The notes beneath the pieces were generated by a model. The model saw nothing but the letters and a program-made list of their open reading frames with translations. It did not search any database and was not told the origin of the DNA. A program made the translations under genes and the position numbers. From Agrobacterium larrymoorei (GTDB taxonomy: Bacteria; Pseudomonadota; Alphaproteobacteria; Rhizobiales; Rhizobiaceae), in assembly GCF_030819275.1 (NCBI RefSeq), contig NZ_JAUTBL010000002.1, positions 1,304,501-1,368,500 of the forward strand: DNA of 64,000 nucleotides, read 5' to 3'. Of the stretch, positions 8,911 through 19,811 are shown piece after piece (the stretch's first letter is position 1; every line of letters starts with the position of its first letter).

Positions 8911-9175
8911 CATGTTGCCGGAAACCATGTTTGCGATGGAGAGATTGGCTCGTAACAACGTCGCGGAGCGGAAGAGTGGAGATGATCACCGATGGGAGAC
9001 ATGGCCATCGACACGTCTCGACCATTTCGGCTTGTTTCTCTGGCGGGTTGTGCAGCGGTTGCACAATCGCGATGGGCTGCAAAAACAACGATGTGAACCA
9101 CAAAGGCTTCAATTCAAGGATAATCCCGAATCCCAGGCGGTTTCCGCAGGTCCAAAAGCGTCGGTAATTGACTAG
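8911..9175 (+). CDS. Possible small protein, 87 aa, unrecognised
   Basis: An open frame that starts at ATG 8911 right after an optimal GGAGGA ribosome site held in a hairpin (8883-8905). The protein is basic and has no recognised domain, signal peptide or membrane helix. It lies between the divergent lysR and aroG. Codon usage is only partly like the neighbours, so it may be chance; the ribosome site is the main support. Confidence 0.28.
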
Positions 9176-9265
9176 GCAAGCTCCCTGCAAAGGTTTATAA
9201 GCCGCTCAATTTTTAAAGGTGCGGACGCCCGCGCAATTTTTCGGGCGGGGAGACAGGTGAGTAGA

Positions 9266-10642
9266 ATGGCACAGAATTGGACGCCCGGTAGCTGGAGACA
9301 GAAGCCCATCCAGCAGGTTCCACAATATCCGGACGCTGCTGCGCTTGCAGCAACGGAAGCCCAGCTTGCAAGCTATCCTCCTCTGGTTTTTGCCGGTGAA
9401 GCACGCCGCCTGAAGAAGCAGCTTGCGAGCGTTGCCGAAGGCGAAGCCTTCCTCCTGCAGGGTGGCGATTGCGCCGAAAGCTTCCTGGAGCATGGCGCAG
9501 ACAATATCCGTGACTTCTTCCGCGCCTTCCTGCAGATGGCCGTTGTCCTGACCTATGGCGCGCAGTTGCCCGTCGTCAAGGTTGGCCGCATTGCAGGCCA
9601 GTTCGCCAAGCCGCGCTCGTCCAACATCGAAGCGCAAAATGGCGTAGAACTGCCGTCTTACCGTGGTGACATCATCAACGGTATCGAGTTCAACGAAGCC
9701 TCGCGCATTCCCAACCCGGAGCGCCAGCTGGACGCCTACCGTCAGTCGGCTGCAACACTGAACCTGCTTCGCGCTTTCGCCATGGGTGGCTATGCCAATC
9801 TGGAGAACGTGCATCAGTGGATGCTCGGCTTCGTCAAGGATTCCCCGCAGGCCGATCGCTACCGCAAGCTTGCCGGTCGTATCTCCGAAACGATGGACTT
9901 CATGAAGGCGATCGGCATCAGCGCCGATAACAATCCGAGCCTCCGTGAAACGGATTTCTTCACCAGCCATGAAGCGCTGCTTCTCGGCTATGAAGAAGCA
10001 TTGACCCGCATCGACTCCACATCGGGCGATTGGTACGCGACCTCCGGCCACATGCTGTGGATCGGTGACCGCACGCGCCAGCTCGACCACGCGCATGTCG
10101 AATATTTCCGCGGCATCAAGAACCCGATCGGTTTGAAGTGCGGCCCGTCGCTCCAGCCGGACAATTTGATCCAGCTGATCGACGCGCTGAACCCCGCCAA
10201 CGAAGCAGGACGCCTGACGCTGATCTGCCGCTTTGGTCATGACAAGGTCGCCGACCATCTGCCGAAGCTGATCCGCGCCGTCGAGAAGGAAGGCCGTAAG
10301 GTCATCTGGTCATGCGACCCGATGCACGGCAACACGATCACGCTCAACCACTACAAGACGCGTCCATTCGAGCGCATTCTGTCGGAAGTGGAAAGCTTCT
10401 TCCAGATCCACCGCGCCGAAGGCACGCATCCGGGCGGCATCCACATCGAGATGACCGGCAAGGACGTGACGGAATGCACCGGTGGTGCGCGCGCCGTGAC
10501 AGCAGATTCCCTGTCCGACCGCTACCACACGCACTGCGATCCGCGCCTCAACGCCGACCAGGCTCTGGAGCTGGCGTTCCTCCTGTCCGAGCGGATGAAG
10601 AGCGGTCGCGACGAAAAGCGCCTGGCCGTCGCCAACGCTTGA
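9266..10642 (+). CDS. aroG: Class II 3-deoxy-7-phosphoheptulonate synthase
   Basis: Condenses phosphoenolpyruvate and erythrose 4-phosphate in the first step of the shikimate pathway. The 458-residue sequence is of the class II (plant/Mycobacterium-like) family, with N-terminal [19 protein letters not shown] at about 68-75, KCGPSL near 294, CRFGHDKV near 320, CDPMHGNT near 350 and GGIHIEMTG near 392; these hold the metal ligands Cys, His, Glu and Asp. ATG 9266 has AGGTGA just upstream; an in-frame GTG at 9257 is less likely. It stands alone with its own terminator. Confidence 0.95.
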   Translation: MAQNWTPGSWRQKPIQQVPQYPDAAALAATEAQLASYPPLVFAGEARRLKKQLASVAEGEAFLLQGGDCAESFLEHGADNIRDFFRAFLQMAVVLTYGAQLPVVKVGRIAGQFAKPRSSNIEAQNGVELPSYRGDIINGIEFNEASRIPNPERQLDAYRQSAATLNLLRAFAMGGYANLENVHQWMLGFVKDSPQADRYRKLAGRISETMDFMKAIGISADNNPSLRETDFFTSHEALLLGYEEALTRIDSTSGDWYATSGHMLWIGDRTRQLDHAHVEYFRGIKNPIGLKCGPSLQPDNLIQLIDALNPANEAGRLTLICRFGHDKVADHLPKLIRAVEKEGRKVIWSCDPMHGNTITLNHYKTRPFERILSEVESFFQIHRAEGTHPGGIHIEMTGKDVTECTGGARAVTADSLSDRYHTHCDPRLNADQALELAFLLSERMKSGRDEKRLAVANA

Positions 10643-10668
10643 GCGAACTAAGATTTAGAAGTGATGAG

Positions 10669-10695
10669 GCCGCTGGAGCGATCCGGCGGCTTTCT
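10669..10695 (+). terminator. Terminator after aroG
   Basis: GCCGCTGGA (10669-10677) pairs with TCCGGCGGC (10682-10690) with one G:T pair, then TTTCTTG. Confidence 0.82.
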
Positions 10696-10710
10696 TGTTT
10701 TGAGCAGGGG

Positions 10711-12441
10711 TCACTGAACCAGCACAGGCTGCATGCAGCGCAGATCCGTCACCCGCACATCCGCTTCGCCGATCTTCACACCCAGGACCAGTAAGGTATT
10801 GTAGAGCAGCTCATCAATGGGTTTTGTCGCAGCGCCCAACGTATCGGCAAGCGCTGCCTGGAGAACCGTGGGTGAGCCAATCGTCAGGAACAGCACGTTG
10901 ATATCGAGATCAAGCTTCCTCAGAAGCGAGGTGACGAGCGAAGTGGTGACATCCTTCGTCGACACCTGCTTGATCCTGCCAAGCTGGATTTCCGATTGAT
11001 AGAATGTCAGTCGGCTCTTCGTCAGATTGCCGCTGTTGATCTGCGCCATACCGTTGATCTTGACCACGGCAGAATCGACGATCGATGCTTTGGTAACACG
11101 CGGTGTGCGGCCGAAATTGTTGAATGCACTGGTGTCGACATTGCCGAGCGAAATCTCAGCAAGACCCGGCACCACATCGATATCGACCGCGCCGTTGCCG
11201 GGCGTCATGCACCGGATGTCGGCAAGCCGTGCTTCTGCGTTGGCCACTTCGACATACAGAGGGATGTGAATCTGTAGACCGAGAAGCGCCTTCAACCCAA
11301 CCACCGACGTATCGATGGCAAGGCGTGTCTGTGCCGTTCGAACGACCGTGCCGGATGCGCCGACGGCCAGTGGGGGCGTGCTGACAGGAGGTTCGCCCAC
11401 TGCCAGCGTGATCTTGGTTGCCGCAAGCCCAGGAACGGATGCGCCCGCATTGATCGCAATCTGTTGGCTTCCGTTGCCTGCAACCGCTGCCGCTGAGACC
11501 AGATCGAAGACACCCGCCGTGACCTTGAGGTTTTCGCTGTTGCCGACCATCGAGTCCAGAAACGGACCGAGGTTGACGATCTTCTCAAGAGGAAGGCTGA
11601 TACGGCTTTTGTTGGCCGTCCGTTCCAGCGTTTTGACCGCTGCCGTCACAGATGGCGACAGGCCGGTTGTGCGGCCAAGCGCGCTGAGAAACTGACTGAC
11701 GGTGACATCAGTCGCCAACACTTCCCGATAAGTGCCAGCCTGTAGACCGAGATCGACAGCAAGGACGTCGATGACCTTTAACAGATTGACGTCGGCGCTG
11801 ACGAGCGCCTGGTAATCCATCAGCTTGAGACTGACAGACGAGCCCAAGAGCCCGCTGAGGAGCGCGTTGAGGATGCCTTCATTGAGTGACGCCAGACGCG
11901 ATCCCACGGAGAAGGCCGCTATACGCTGTGCTGCCGCCGTTCCAACTGCGGAAACCTTCGGTGGCGTGGTGAAACTCGATGCGAAAAAGAGCGTTCCTCG
12001 TTCAACGATATCCACCTTCACCGCATTGAGCGGTGTGGCGTTGGCAACGAACCGCTGACCGACATCGGTAGTTGGATCGGGCACATAGCGGCCCTTGGTG
12101 ATCTCGGCATAGCCGTCCATGCCAGGTACTTCGCCGTTGATGTCGAGGGGGACTATCCCTGTATCGGTCAACACGCCCTCGGGGATCTTGACGCCGAGCT
12201 TTTTGCCGTTGAGCTTGAAGTGCTGCAACACCGCCTGTTCCGGATTGGGAGCGCCGGCAGCAGAAATGGCGGCAAGGTCGGCGGTCTGTTGAAGCTCTCG
12301 CCTTTGCAATGTCAGCGCCCCATAATCCACACCGAGGGCCAGAATGCCGGCAAAGAGTGGCGCGGTAAGCCCGGCCATGATGGCGATATTGCCGGATGTG
12401 TTTTTCCAAAATCGCGACTGCGGAAATTCTGCTTTTCTCAT
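10711..12441 (-). CDS. TadG-like pilus assembly protein
   Basis: A 576-residue protein with one N-terminal membrane helix preceded by GNIAIMAGLTAPLFAGILAL (about 16-36), the Flp/Tad TadG-like (DUF2134-type) signature, followed by a long extracytoplasmic region. TadG-like proteins are pseudopilins or assembly factors of tight-adherence pili. ATG 12441 has GGAGGGG about 10 nt upstream; a longer frame to 12540 overlaps the upstream gene. It starts 1 nt after the stop of the TadE-like gene, so the two are coupled. No Flp pilin, TadA or secretin gene is in the window. Confidence 0.75.
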   Translation of the reverse strand: MRKAEFPQSRFWKNTSGNIAIMAGLTAPLFAGILALGVDYGALTLQRRELQQTADLAAISAAGAPNPEQAVLQHFKLNGKKLGVKIPEGVLTDTGIVPLDINGEVPGMDGYAEITKGRYVPDPTTDVGQRFVANATPLNAVKVDIVERGTLFFASSFTTPPKVSAVGTAAAQRIAAFSVGSRLASLNEGILNALLSGLLGSSVSLKLMDYQALVSADVNLLKVIDVLAVDLGLQAGTYREVLATDVTVSQFLSALGRTTGLSPSVTAAVKTLERTANKSRISLPLEKIVNLGPFLDSMVGNSENLKVTAGVFDLVSAAAVAGNGSQQIAINAGASVPGLAATKITLAVGEPPVSTPPLAVGASGTVVRTAQTRLAIDTSVVGLKALLGLQIHIPLYVEVANAEARLADIRCMTPGNGAVDIDVVPGLAEISLGNVDTSAFNNFGRTPRVTKASIVDSAVVKINGMAQINSGNLTKSRLTFYQSEIQLGRIKQVSTKDVTTSLVTSLLRKLDLDINVLFLTIGSPTVLQAALADTLGAATKPIDELLYNTLLVLGVKIGEADVRVTDLRCMQPVLVQ

Positions 12442-12442
12442 G

Positions 12443-12865
12443 TCAGACCCCTCCAATCCGGATTGTCGAGAAACGCTTGATGGTCTTTTCCGGAAGGGCG
12501 TAGGAGTAGAGGCTCCAGATCGGCAGCTCAGTGGCATCATACTCGACCGTAACGGTGAACTGATTGCTATTGCTGAGATCGCTGCCGACCGTCACATGGA
12601 AATAGCGCTTGTCCATGAAGGCGTAGCTAAGGGCGCTTCTGGACACGAAGTCCCTGGCCAGCGCCTCACGTTCGTTGTTGTTCAGTCCGGCAACTGCGGT
12701 TCTGGCGGCATCCGCCGCCACCTGCTGCACGGAATAGGCGGTCATCAGGTAGATGCCGTAAGCGATCATGGTCAGTAGGACCAGCAGAAAGATGGGGGCA
12801 ATAATCGCAAATTCGACGGCAGATGAGCCTGCACGATTACGAAGCATTCTTGCCATAAGTGCCAT
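12443..12865 (-). CDS. TadE-like pseudopilin
   Basis: A 140-residue TadE-family protein. The N-terminus has RAGSSAVEFAIIAPIFLLVL (about 11-30), the conserved Gly/Ser-AxEFA start of the TadE hydrophobic helix, followed by YSVQQVAADAARTAVAG. TadE proteins are minor pseudopilins of Flp/Tad systems. The ATG has GGAGG 6 nt upstream. It is the first gene of a two-gene unit with the TadG-like gene; the AT-rich 185 bp before it holds the promoter. Confidence 0.82.
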   Translation of the reverse strand: MALMARMLRNRAGSSAVEFAIIAPIFLLVLLTMIAYGIYLMTAYSVQQVAADAARTAVAGLNNNEREALARDFVSRSALSYAFMDKRYFHVTVGSDLSNSNQFTVTVEYDATELPIWSLYSYALPEKTIKRFSTIRIGGV

Positions 12866-13049
12866 GGCATCCTCCGATACGCTTGATGCTTTATATCTTT
12901 GGAGATTCTAATGTGGCGAAGTTGTTTTTTTCTTAATGGAAAAGCTTTGGGTTGTGTGTCACTTTGGGATGGTACCAATATACCTTCACAAATGGCGAGA
13001 TGATAAGTAATACTTATCCGCAATAACTATCGAATATTTTCTAAAGTCT

Positions 13050-13880
13050 TCAGATCAGCCGCAGGCCTTTGAAGCTCACATGCCCGTCCTTGCCGATGAT
13101 GATATGATCATGCACGACAATCCCAAGCGGCTTTGCCGTATCAATGATGGTTTTCGTCATATCGATATCGGCCTTGGACGGTGTCGGGTCTCCACTGGGA
13201 TGATTGTGCACCAGGATAATGGCTGTCGAAGAGAGTTCGAGGGCGCGCCGCACCAGTTCACGCGGATAGACCGGGGTGTGGTCCACGGTGCCATGCCCCT
13301 GGACCTCGTCGGCAATCAAAACGTTGCGCTTATCCAGAAACAGGATCCTGAACTGCTCTCGCGTTTCGTAGGCCATGGCAGCATGGCAGTAATCGATGAC
13401 CGAAGACCACGAACCGAGCACCTGCTTGTTGCGGATTTCGCTTTTCAGCATCCGTTGCGAGACGGAAGCGACGAGTTTCAGATCCAGTGCCACAGCTTCT
13501 CCGACGCCACTCACTTCCTGCAGAAGCGATAGCGGCGCGCCGAGGACTCCGCCAAGGGTTCCAAAGCGGGCGATCAGCGCCTTGGCGATAGGCTTGGTAT
13601 CGCGGCGCGGAATGAGCCTGAAGAGCAAAAGCTCAAGGAGTTCGTAGTCCGCGAGCGCCACGTCGCCGATATCACGATATTTTGCCCGCAATCTTTCCCG
13701 GTGACCATGGTAGTGTGGGACCTCTACGCTGTCTTTTGTCTTCGCCTTGGTCGGGTGAGGTAAAGGTGTTATCTCGCCGGGAGCGACGAGGTCTATCGGA
13801 CTGCCAAACAGGTCGCTCGCCCGGGATGTTTCGCCAAATGCTGATGTTTTTCCGGTGTCGGGCGAGGGACCTTTGGCCAT
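13050..13880 (-). CDS. radC: RadC/UPF0758 family JAMM protein
   Basis: A 276-residue RadC-family protein. After a variable N-terminus (about 1-60) come helix-hairpin-helix-like segments ([31 protein letters not shown]) and the C-terminal JAMM/MPN domain with [16 protein letters not shown] (about 222-237), the metal-binding H-x-H-x10-D motif. The family was once linked to DNA repair, but its true activity is not settled. It lies 18 nt after map in the sfsA-map-radC unit. Confidence 0.92.
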   Translation of the reverse strand: MAKGPSPDTGKTSAFGETSRASDLFGSPIDLVAPGEITPLPHPTKAKTKDSVEVPHYHGHRERLRAKYRDIGDVALADYELLELLLFRLIPRRDTKPIAKALIARFGTLGGVLGAPLSLLQEVSGVGEAVALDLKLVASVSQRMLKSEIRNKQVLGSWSSVIDYCHAAMAYETREQFRILFLDKRNVLIADEVQGHGTVDHTPVYPRELVRRALELSSTAIILVHNHPSGDPTPSKADIDMTKTIIDTAKPLGIVVHDHIIIGKDGHVSFKGLRLI

Positions 13881-13898
13881 CTGGCGATAACTCTCCTC

Positions 13899-14765
13899 TT
13901 AGAGCGGCGGCAGGCCGGGCCGGTGGAAGCCGCCCGGCGACAGGGTGAAGACCTCGCAGCCCGTCGCGGTGACGCCGACGGCGTGTTCATATTGCGCGGA
14001 GAGCGATCTGTCGCGAGTCACCGCCGTCCATCCATCCGAGAGAACCTTCACATGCGGCTTGCCGAGGTTGATCATCGGCTCGATGGTGAAGATCATGCCC
14101 TCACGGATTTCCGGACCATCGCTTTCCTTGCCGTAATGCAGAATGTTCGGCGTATCATGGAAAAGACGCCCGACGCCGTGGCCGCAGAAATCCGTCACGA
14201 CGGAGCAGCGCTCCGATTCCGCGTAAGCCTGGATCGCGGCACCGATGGCGCCGGTTCGCACGCCGGGTTTTACCGCAGCGATGCCGCGCATCAGGCACTC
14301 ATAGGTGACTTCGAGCAGGCGCTCGGCAGACCGCTTGATCTGTCCAACCGGATACATGCGGCTCGAATCGCCATACCAGCCGTCCAGGAGATAGGTCACG
14401 TCGATATTGACGATATCGCCTTCACGAAGCGGCTTGTCGTCAGGAATGCCGTGGCAAACAACATGGTTGATCGAGGTGCAGACGGATTTGGTATAGCCGC
14501 GATAATTGAGCGTCGCGGGCAGGGCACCATGATCGGCTCCGAATTCGAAGACGAAGCGATCGATTGCGTTGGTCGTGATTCCTGGCTTGACCATGTCGGC
14601 GAGCGCATCGAGGCAGCGCGCCGTTAGCTGACTTGCCTTGCGCATGCCCTCAAAATCTTCGGAGTTATAGAGTCGGATAACGCCCGTATTCTTCATGGGG
14701 GCCGATGCCGCATCGATATAGGTGACCATACTATCGCTTTCTGTCTTACTTTCACCTGCGTTCAT
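13899..14765 (-). CDS. map: Methionine aminopeptidase type I
   Basis: Removes the N-terminal Met from new proteins. Pita-bread fold residues are visible: CHGIPDD (substrate His), NIDVT and YGDSSRMY (metal Asp pair), [10 protein letters not shown] (metal His), FTIEPM and YEHAVGV (metal Glu pair). The first 25 residues extend beyond the usual length, so the true start may be ATG 14729; I give 14765 because its ATG overlaps the sfsA stop as ATGA, a coupling arrangement. It is the middle gene of sfsA-map-radC. Confidence 0.93.
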   Translation of the reverse strand: MNAGESKTESDSMVTYIDAASAPMKNTGVIRLYNSEDFEGMRKASQLTARCLDALADMVKPGITTNAIDRFVFEFGADHGALPATLNYRGYTKSVCTSINHVVCHGIPDDKPLREGDIVNIDVTYLLDGWYGDSSRMYPVGQIKRSAERLLEVTYECLMRGIAAVKPGVRTGAIGAAIQAYAESERCSVVTDFCGHGVGRLFHDTPNILHYGKESDGPEIREGMIFTIEPMINLGKPHVKVLSDGWTAVTRDRSLSAQYEHAVGVTATGCEVFTLSPGGFHRPGLPPL

Positions 14766-15481
14766 AAATCAGCAGGGTGCCAGTCGTCTATTGCAACCAT
14801 CCGGTTCGCGACAATTTCCGTCGGCGAAACCTCGCAACGGATGGCATAGGCTTCTACGCCACGCTTCATCGCGCGCTGAAACGCAACGGCGTAGACCGGA
14901 TCAAGATCGGAGCAGATGCGCATCCGATGGCAATCGGCGCGCTGGATCAGATAGAGCATGACAGCGCGATAACCGGCTTCTGACGCGTCGCCGAGTTCTT
15001 CGAGGTGTTTGGCGCCCCGCTTCGTCGCCGTGTCCGGAAACTCTGCAAGTCCGGCCTCGCGCATGAAATGCACGTTCTTGACCTCGACATAGGCATCCGG
15101 TCTTCCAGACGCCGAAAGCAGGAAATCGATGCGGGAATTGACGCCATATCGCTGCTCGCGCTTCAAGACATTGTAGCCACGTAGCGAGGGAATCCTATCC
15201 GAAAGAATAGCCTCCTCTGCCAGCCGGTTCGGCATTCCTGTGTTGATGCCAACGATCGTTCCATCCGCCTCGACCATTTCCAGCATGTGGCGATATTTAC
15301 GCGTCGGACTGTCATGCTCGGAAAGCCAAATGCGCGAACCCGGCGTCGTCAGCCCACGCATAGAACCCGTATTGGGGCATGATCCGGTGATCGCTGTTCC
15401 GTTGTCCAGAACGGCATCGAAAAGGAAGCGTTTATAACGAGAGACGAGCGTGGCGGGCACGAGGGGAGAATCAAAGCGCAT
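14762..15481 (-). CDS. sfsA: Sugar fermentation stimulation protein SfsA
   Basis: A 239-residue SfsA-family protein, with an N-terminal OB-like part ([17 protein letters not shown]) and a C-terminal nuclease-like core ([16 protein letters not shown]). Family members bind DNA or have a restriction-endonuclease-like fold; the physiological role is poorly known. The stop overlaps the start of map as ATGA, so it heads the sfsA-map-radC unit. phaC ends 27 nt upstream on the same strand, so read-through from phaC is possible. Confidence 0.93.
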   Translation of the reverse strand: MRFDSPLVPATLVSRYKRFLFDAVLDNGTAITGSCPNTGSMRGLTTPGSRIWLSEHDSPTRKYRHMLEMVEADGTIVGINTGMPNRLAEEAILSDRIPSLRGYNVLKREQRYGVNSRIDFLLSASGRPDAYVEVKNVHFMREAGLAEFPDTATKRGAKHLEELGDASEAGYRAVMLYLIQRADCHRMRICSDLDPVYAVAFQRAMKRGVEAYAIRCEVSPTEIVANRMVAIDDWHPADL

Positions 15482-15508
15482 GGCGCGAGTGTCTTCGCAT
15501 CGCCCTGG

Positions 15509-17365
15509 TCATTCAAGAACATAGGTGCCTGGCGCGTCGCAAAGCGGAGTGAGCCTGCCATCTCCCGGAATGCGCGCCCAGACCTTTTCTCCGCTCTGTG
15601 CCTCAAGCCAGTTCTGCCAATGCGGCCACCAGGATCCGGTATGAACGCTGCTTTGCTGCTGCCATTCTTCAAAATCACCGACGGGTGACGTTCCGGTCCA
15701 GTATTGATATTTGCCAGCATCGGGCGGGTTGACCACGCCTGCAATATGGCCCGAACCACCCAGCACGAACTCGACCGACCCACCGAACGGCTTTGCGCCC
15801 TCGAAGACTGATTTCGCCGGAGCTATGTGGTCGTCGCGCGTGGCAAGATCATAGATCGGGATGGTGACATCCTTTAGGTTCAGTACCTTGCCATCCGCCA
15901 CCATCCGTCCTTCGGCCAGATTGTTTTCCAGATAGCAATTGCGCAGATAGAAGGAATGCACGGCGGCTGCGACGCGGGTGGAATCAGAGTTCCAATAGAG
16001 GAGGTCAAAGGGAGGCGGCTGGGTGCCGCGCAGATAGTTGTCGACCATATAGGGCCAGATCAGATCGGATGCGCGAAGCATGTTGAAGACGCTCGCCATG
16101 ATCGCGCCATCGAGGTAACCGACCGCCTTCATATGGGCATCGAGCGCAGCAAGCTGTGGCTCGTCAATGAAGATCTTCAGATCGCCCGCATGGGTAAAGT
16201 CGGTCTGCGCCGCAAGCAGCGTGGCACTGCGGATGCGATGATCGTTCTTCTGTGCATGCAGGGCGAGGGTGGCAGCCAGAAGCGTGCCGCCGATGCAGTA
16301 GCCCACCGCATTGGCCTCCTGTTCTCCCGTCGCCTCTTCAATCGTGGCAAGCGCAAAGTCGATGCCCTCCTGAATGTAGTCGTCCCATCCTTTTTCTGCG
16401 TGACGTACATCCGGATTGACCCAGGAGATCATGAAGACGCTGTGGCCTTGGTCGACGCACCACTTGACGAAGGATTTCCGGGCGTTGAGATCGAGAATGT
16501 AAAATTTATTGATCCATGGCGGGATGATAAGAAGAGGGCGCTTGAACACCTTTTCCGTCGAGGGGGCATACTGGATGATCTCGCAAAGATCGCTTCGCGC
16601 AATCACCTTACCTGGAGAAACGGCGATGTTCTGGCCGATTACGAACTGGTTATAGTCGGTCTGGCGAAGCCTTAAATGCCCCTTACCAGCCGCCATATCT
16701 TCCGCCAACTGGGCCATTCCTTTGACGAGGTTGGCTCCACTCGTGGCAACCGTTTCGCGAAACACCTGGGGATTGGTGAAGGCAAAGTTGGCTGGAGACA
16801 TCGCCTCAGTCACCTGCCGCATATAGAAGCGTGCCTTTTCCCGGGTCCGCTCGTCCAGCCCGTCAGCCTCTGTCACCATTTTCTCCGCCCAGTCGGCGGT
16901 AGCGAAATAGACCTTCTGCAGAAAGTCGAAAAACGGGTTTGCCTGCCAGTCGTTGTCGGCGAAGCGTTTATGGCCGCTTTTGGCTCCGGCCTGTGGTTTT
17001 TTCTCTCCAGCTTTCCCTTGCTGTTCGGATAGTCGCAGGAGCGATTCTTGCCAGATATCGAAGTAGTTCGACAAAAGGTGGGTCTGCGCCTCGACGGAGC
17101 GCTGCGGCTCGGCCATCCAATATTCCGCCACATCGGACAGCGTCTGGAAGACATCGCTCATCGGGCTCGTGCTGGTGCGCGGAATCTCGCCGCGCTCTCT
17201 GGGTGCCAGCCACTCTGAAGCAGCCTTGCCGAGATTTTCCACAGCTCTGGCGATGTTCATGGCGAAGGCCTGCGGATCGCGAAGAATATAGGCATCGGCA
17301 GATTTGGGATCGAAACTGAACCCTTTGTCCTCAGGATCGTTGGGTCCGCCTCCAATGCCGGCCAT
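15509..17365 (-). CDS. phaC: Class I poly(3-hydroxyalkanoate) synthase
   Basis: Polymerises 3-hydroxyacyl-CoA into polyhydroxyalkanoate at the surface of storage granules. The 618-residue length fits class I PhaC. The lipase-like box AVGYCIGG places the catalytic Cys at 357; the catalytic Asp lies in DDHIAPAKS and the His in GGSGHIAG near the C-terminus. ATG 17365 has GGAGGAG 7 nt upstream; 32 further residues open upstream are not needed. It is divergent from a lipoprotein gene, with a 127-bp region between them. No phaAB or phasin is in the window. Confidence 0.95.
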   Translation of the reverse strand: MAGIGGGPNDPEDKGFSFDPKSADAYILRDPQAFAMNIARAVENLGKAASEWLAPRERGEIPRTSTSPMSDVFQTLSDVAEYWMAEPQRSVEAQTHLLSNYFDIWQESLLRLSEQQGKAGEKKPQAGAKSGHKRFADNDWQANPFFDFLQKVYFATADWAEKMVTEADGLDERTREKARFYMRQVTEAMSPANFAFTNPQVFRETVATSGANLVKGMAQLAEDMAAGKGHLRLRQTDYNQFVIGQNIAVSPGKVIARSDLCEIIQYAPSTEKVFKRPLLIIPPWINKFYILDLNARKSFVKWCVDQGHSVFMISWVNPDVRHAEKGWDDYIQEGIDFALATIEEATGEQEANAVGYCIGGTLLAATLALHAQKNDHRIRSATLLAAQTDFTHAGDLKIFIDEPQLAALDAHMKAVGYLDGAIMASVFNMLRASDLIWPYMVDNYLRGTQPPPFDLLYWNSDSTRVAAAVHSFYLRNCYLENNLAEGRMVADGKVLNLKDVTIPIYDLATRDDHIAPAKSVFEGAKPFGGSVEFVLGGSGHIAGVVNPPDAGKYQYWTGTSPVGDFEEWQQQSSVHTGSWWPHWQNWLEAQSGEKVWARIPGDGRLTPLCDAPGTYVLE

Positions 17366-17492
17366 ACGTTCTCCTCCGCGGCGATTTTTGTATTTGCACA
17401 TTCTGTACGAAAACGAATACAAGTTCCAGCAACACGGACGCTGGCAAATTGCGTTCGACAAGCGACAGATAGCTTACAGGTGGGGCAGGATA

Positions 17493-17888
17493 ATGGGCAA
17501 GCATTCGGGAAGCGTAAAAACAGCATCTGTGCTGTTGGTTTGCGGCTTGGTCCTTCCTCTGGCTGCCTGCACCACGCCGAAGCCTATTGTCAATCCGGCT
17601 CATATGGAGCGGCCCAAGGCGCAGATCGTCGGTCCGCAGCCGGTCAGCAGTGGCCCGTTGCAGAAGCGCGACACCGGTAATTTCCCGACCTTCGCCAAGC
17701 CTATGACGGCTGCCATGCCGCAGATGGAAGAGAACGAAGCCTCGACCATGGAGCAGAACCTGACCGCACTCGGCGCTGCCCGCCGCCGCGGCCAGATCAC
17801 TGAGGCGGAGTATAAGCGTCGCGTTGCGGAGCTTCGCGCGCTCGCAGAGCAACAGCAGCCGACGTCAACGCCCGCTGCCTCACAGTAA
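17493..17888 (+). CDS. Small lipoprotein, unknown function
   Basis: A 131-residue lipoprotein. The signal peptide ends in the lipobox LAAC (about 25-28), and the C-terminal half has a helical stretch (TMEQNLTALGAARRRGQITEAEY at about 85-107) like a SHOCT-type tail. It should sit in a membrane on the periplasmic side. ATG 17493 has AGGA 6 nt upstream. It is divergent from phaC and followed by a strong terminator. I do not recognise a named family. Confidence 0.78.
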   Translation: MGKHSGSVKTASVLLVCGLVLPLAACTTPKPIVNPAHMERPKAQIVGPQPVSSGPLQKRDTGNFPTFAKPMTAAMPQMEENEASTMEQNLTALGAARRRGQITEAEYKRRVAELRALAEQQQPTSTPAASQ

Positions 17889-17934
17889 GCGAACGAAACC
17901 GACATTCATCGTCACATCTGCACGGAGCTGAAAA

Positions 17935-17966
17935 GGGCCGCTGCATTGCCGCGGCCCCTATTTTTT
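17935..17966 (+). terminator. Terminator after the lipoprotein gene
   Basis: GGGCCGC (17935-17941) pairs with GCGGCCC (17951-17957), followed by CTATTTTTTG. It abuts the end of the convergent sulP gene. Confidence 0.9.
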
Positions 17967-17967
17967 G

Positions 17968-19455
17968 TCAATGCAGGGAAGCACTCGCCGCCAGCCGTTC
18001 TTGTCTGTCGTGAAGCGCGAACCTGTCGACCATATCGGCGCTGGCCTTGTTGAAGCCCGTGACCACAACCTCGACGCCAGCATTGCGGTACTTTAAGACG
18101 ACCTTATCCAAGGCACCGACTGCGGTGATGTCCCAGAGATGGGCGGCGGAAACATTTATGACAATCTTGTCCGCCTGCTCGGCAAAATCGAAGGCATGGA
18201 TGAAGTTCTCCGCCGAGGCAAAGAAAATCTGGCCCTCGACAGTATAGGTGACGGTCCTCGTGGTCGCATCGTTACTCCGCGTGATGCGGAAGAGCTTGGA
18301 GACCTTGCCGGCAAAAAAAATGCCAGACAGCAGGACGCCGACGATAACGCCTTTGGCGAGATCGTGCGTTGCCACCACGGTCACGACCGTTGCCAGCATG
18401 ACGACGGAGGATGATAGCGGGTTGCGTCTCAGCTCGAGGATCGAGCGCCAGGAAAAGGTTCCGATCGACACCATGATCATCACCGCGACGAGTGCTGCCA
18501 TCGGAATGATGCGAACAAGGTCGTCCAGCACAACGATGAGAAAAAGCAAAAACGCGCCAGCGACAAAGGTCGAGAGCCGCCCGCGTCCCCCGGAAGTCAC
18601 ATTGATCACCGACTGGCCGATCATCGCGCATCCGCCCATGCCGCCGATCAAGGCGGAGGCGATATTGCCGGCACCCTGGCCAACGCATTCCTGGCTCTTT
18701 TTGCTCGGCGTATCCGTCATGTCGTCGACGATTTGAGCCGTAAGGAGGGACTCAAGAAGACCGACGGCTGCGAGCGTGATGGAATAAGGGAAGATGATCT
18801 GCAGCGTCTCCCATGTCAGCGGGACTTGCGGAATCATTAGCACTGGAAAGCTCGATGGTAGTTCGCCCAGGTCGCCTACAGTGCGAAGCTCCATCCCCGT
18901 CCACCATGCGACAATGGTCAGGACGGCGATGGCAACGAGCGGTGAGGGGACCGCCTTGGTGACGTATGGAAAGAGATAGATGATGGCGAGACCCGCCGCG
19001 ATCATCACATAGGTCACTGTTGGAACGCCAATCAGTTCAGGCAACTGCGCCATGAAGATGAGGATGGCGAGCGCATTGACGAAGCCGGTAATGACCGAGC
19101 GTGAGACGAAGCGCATAACGCGTCCGACCTTCAGCCAGCCTGCCACGATCTGGATGAGACCCATCAGGATCGTTGCGGCGAAAAGATATTGAAGCCCGTG
19201 CTCTTTGACGAGCGAGACCATCACCACGGCTGTCGCAGCCGTTGCAGCGGAGATCATGCCGGGACGTCCGCCGACGAAAGCTGCGACGCAGGCAATCGCA
19301 AACGAGGCGTAGAGCCCCACTTTGGGATCGACACCGGCAATAACGGAAAAACCGATGGCTTCCGGGATGAGCGCAAGCGCGACGACGATACCGGAGAGCA
19401 CGTCTCCACGAATATTGGAGAACCACTCCTGACGGTAGTGTGAGAAAGTTTGCAT
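17968..19455 (-). CDS. SulP-family anion transporter with STAS domain
   Basis: A 495-residue inner-membrane SulP (SLC26-like) transporter. It begins with the family motif ([21 protein letters not shown] at about 16-36), has 10-12 hydrophobic segments, and ends in a STAS domain (about 405-490, [21 protein letters not shown]). Substrate could be sulfate, bicarbonate or another anion; the sequence does not decide and no carbonic anhydrase gene is adjacent. ATG 19455 lacks a strong SD; 17 residues of open frame lie upstream. Confidence 0.88.
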   Translation of the reverse strand: MQTFSHYRQEWFSNIRGDVLSGIVVALALIPEAIGFSVIAGVDPKVGLYASFAIACVAAFVGGRPGMISAATAATAVVMVSLVKEHGLQYLFAATILMGLIQIVAGWLKVGRVMRFVSRSVITGFVNALAILIFMAQLPELIGVPTVTYVMIAAGLAIIYLFPYVTKAVPSPLVAIAVLTIVAWWTGMELRTVGDLGELPSSFPVLMIPQVPLTWETLQIIFPYSITLAAVGLLESLLTAQIVDDMTDTPSKKSQECVGQGAGNIASALIGGMGGCAMIGQSVINVTSGGRGRLSTFVAGAFLLFLIVVLDDLVRIIPMAALVAVMIMVSIGTFSWRSILELRRNPLSSSVVMLATVVTVVATHDLAKGVIVGVLLSGIFFAGKVSKLFRITRSNDATTRTVTYTVEGQIFFASAENFIHAFDFAEQADKIVINVSAAHLWDITAVGALDKVVLKYRNAGVEVVVTGFNKASADMVDRFALHDRQERLAASASLH

Positions 19456-19811
19456 GGATGAGTTACCACAGTTGATGCAACGGGCCGAGCAGAACTCGGT
19501 CCTCAAAAGACGAAACAGGTTGCGTTGCTGTGTTGTCTGGCGGATTGGCGGCCAGAAGAGCCACCCGGATTTTCACCGGGTCCATGTGGATGAGTGTTCT
19601 ATAGTCGAGAAGTCGCTATGTCGCAACCGGCACTGTTCTGCTGAGCATCGAAGCGCCATTGATCTGTCTTAACGGATTCCTACCGGGATACGGCGCTTTT
19701 GACGCATCTTTCCAATCTGGCGATAACCGATTTTCTTAAACGAAAAGAGTATCTTATCTTCTATAACTTGTCTCCAGGGAGGCCACTTGATGGCAGACGC
19801 TGGGGAGCGTG
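19456..19811. other. Gap between sulP and the small peptide gene
   Basis: About 356 bp with no clear gene. A 6-bp stem (ACCCGG 19563-19568, CCGGGT 19576-19581) lies in the sulP leader, on the upstream side. The last 100 bases are AT-rich and could hold a promoter for the small gene at 19812. Confidence 0.4.

Noticed and set aside
9206..10258. 350-codon minus-strand frame opposite aroG
   Set aside because: The plus frame is a complete class II DAHP synthase; the minus frame is its shadow.
13923..14627. 234-codon plus-strand frame opposite map
   Set aside because: map has all metal ligands in the minus frame; the plus frame has no domain.
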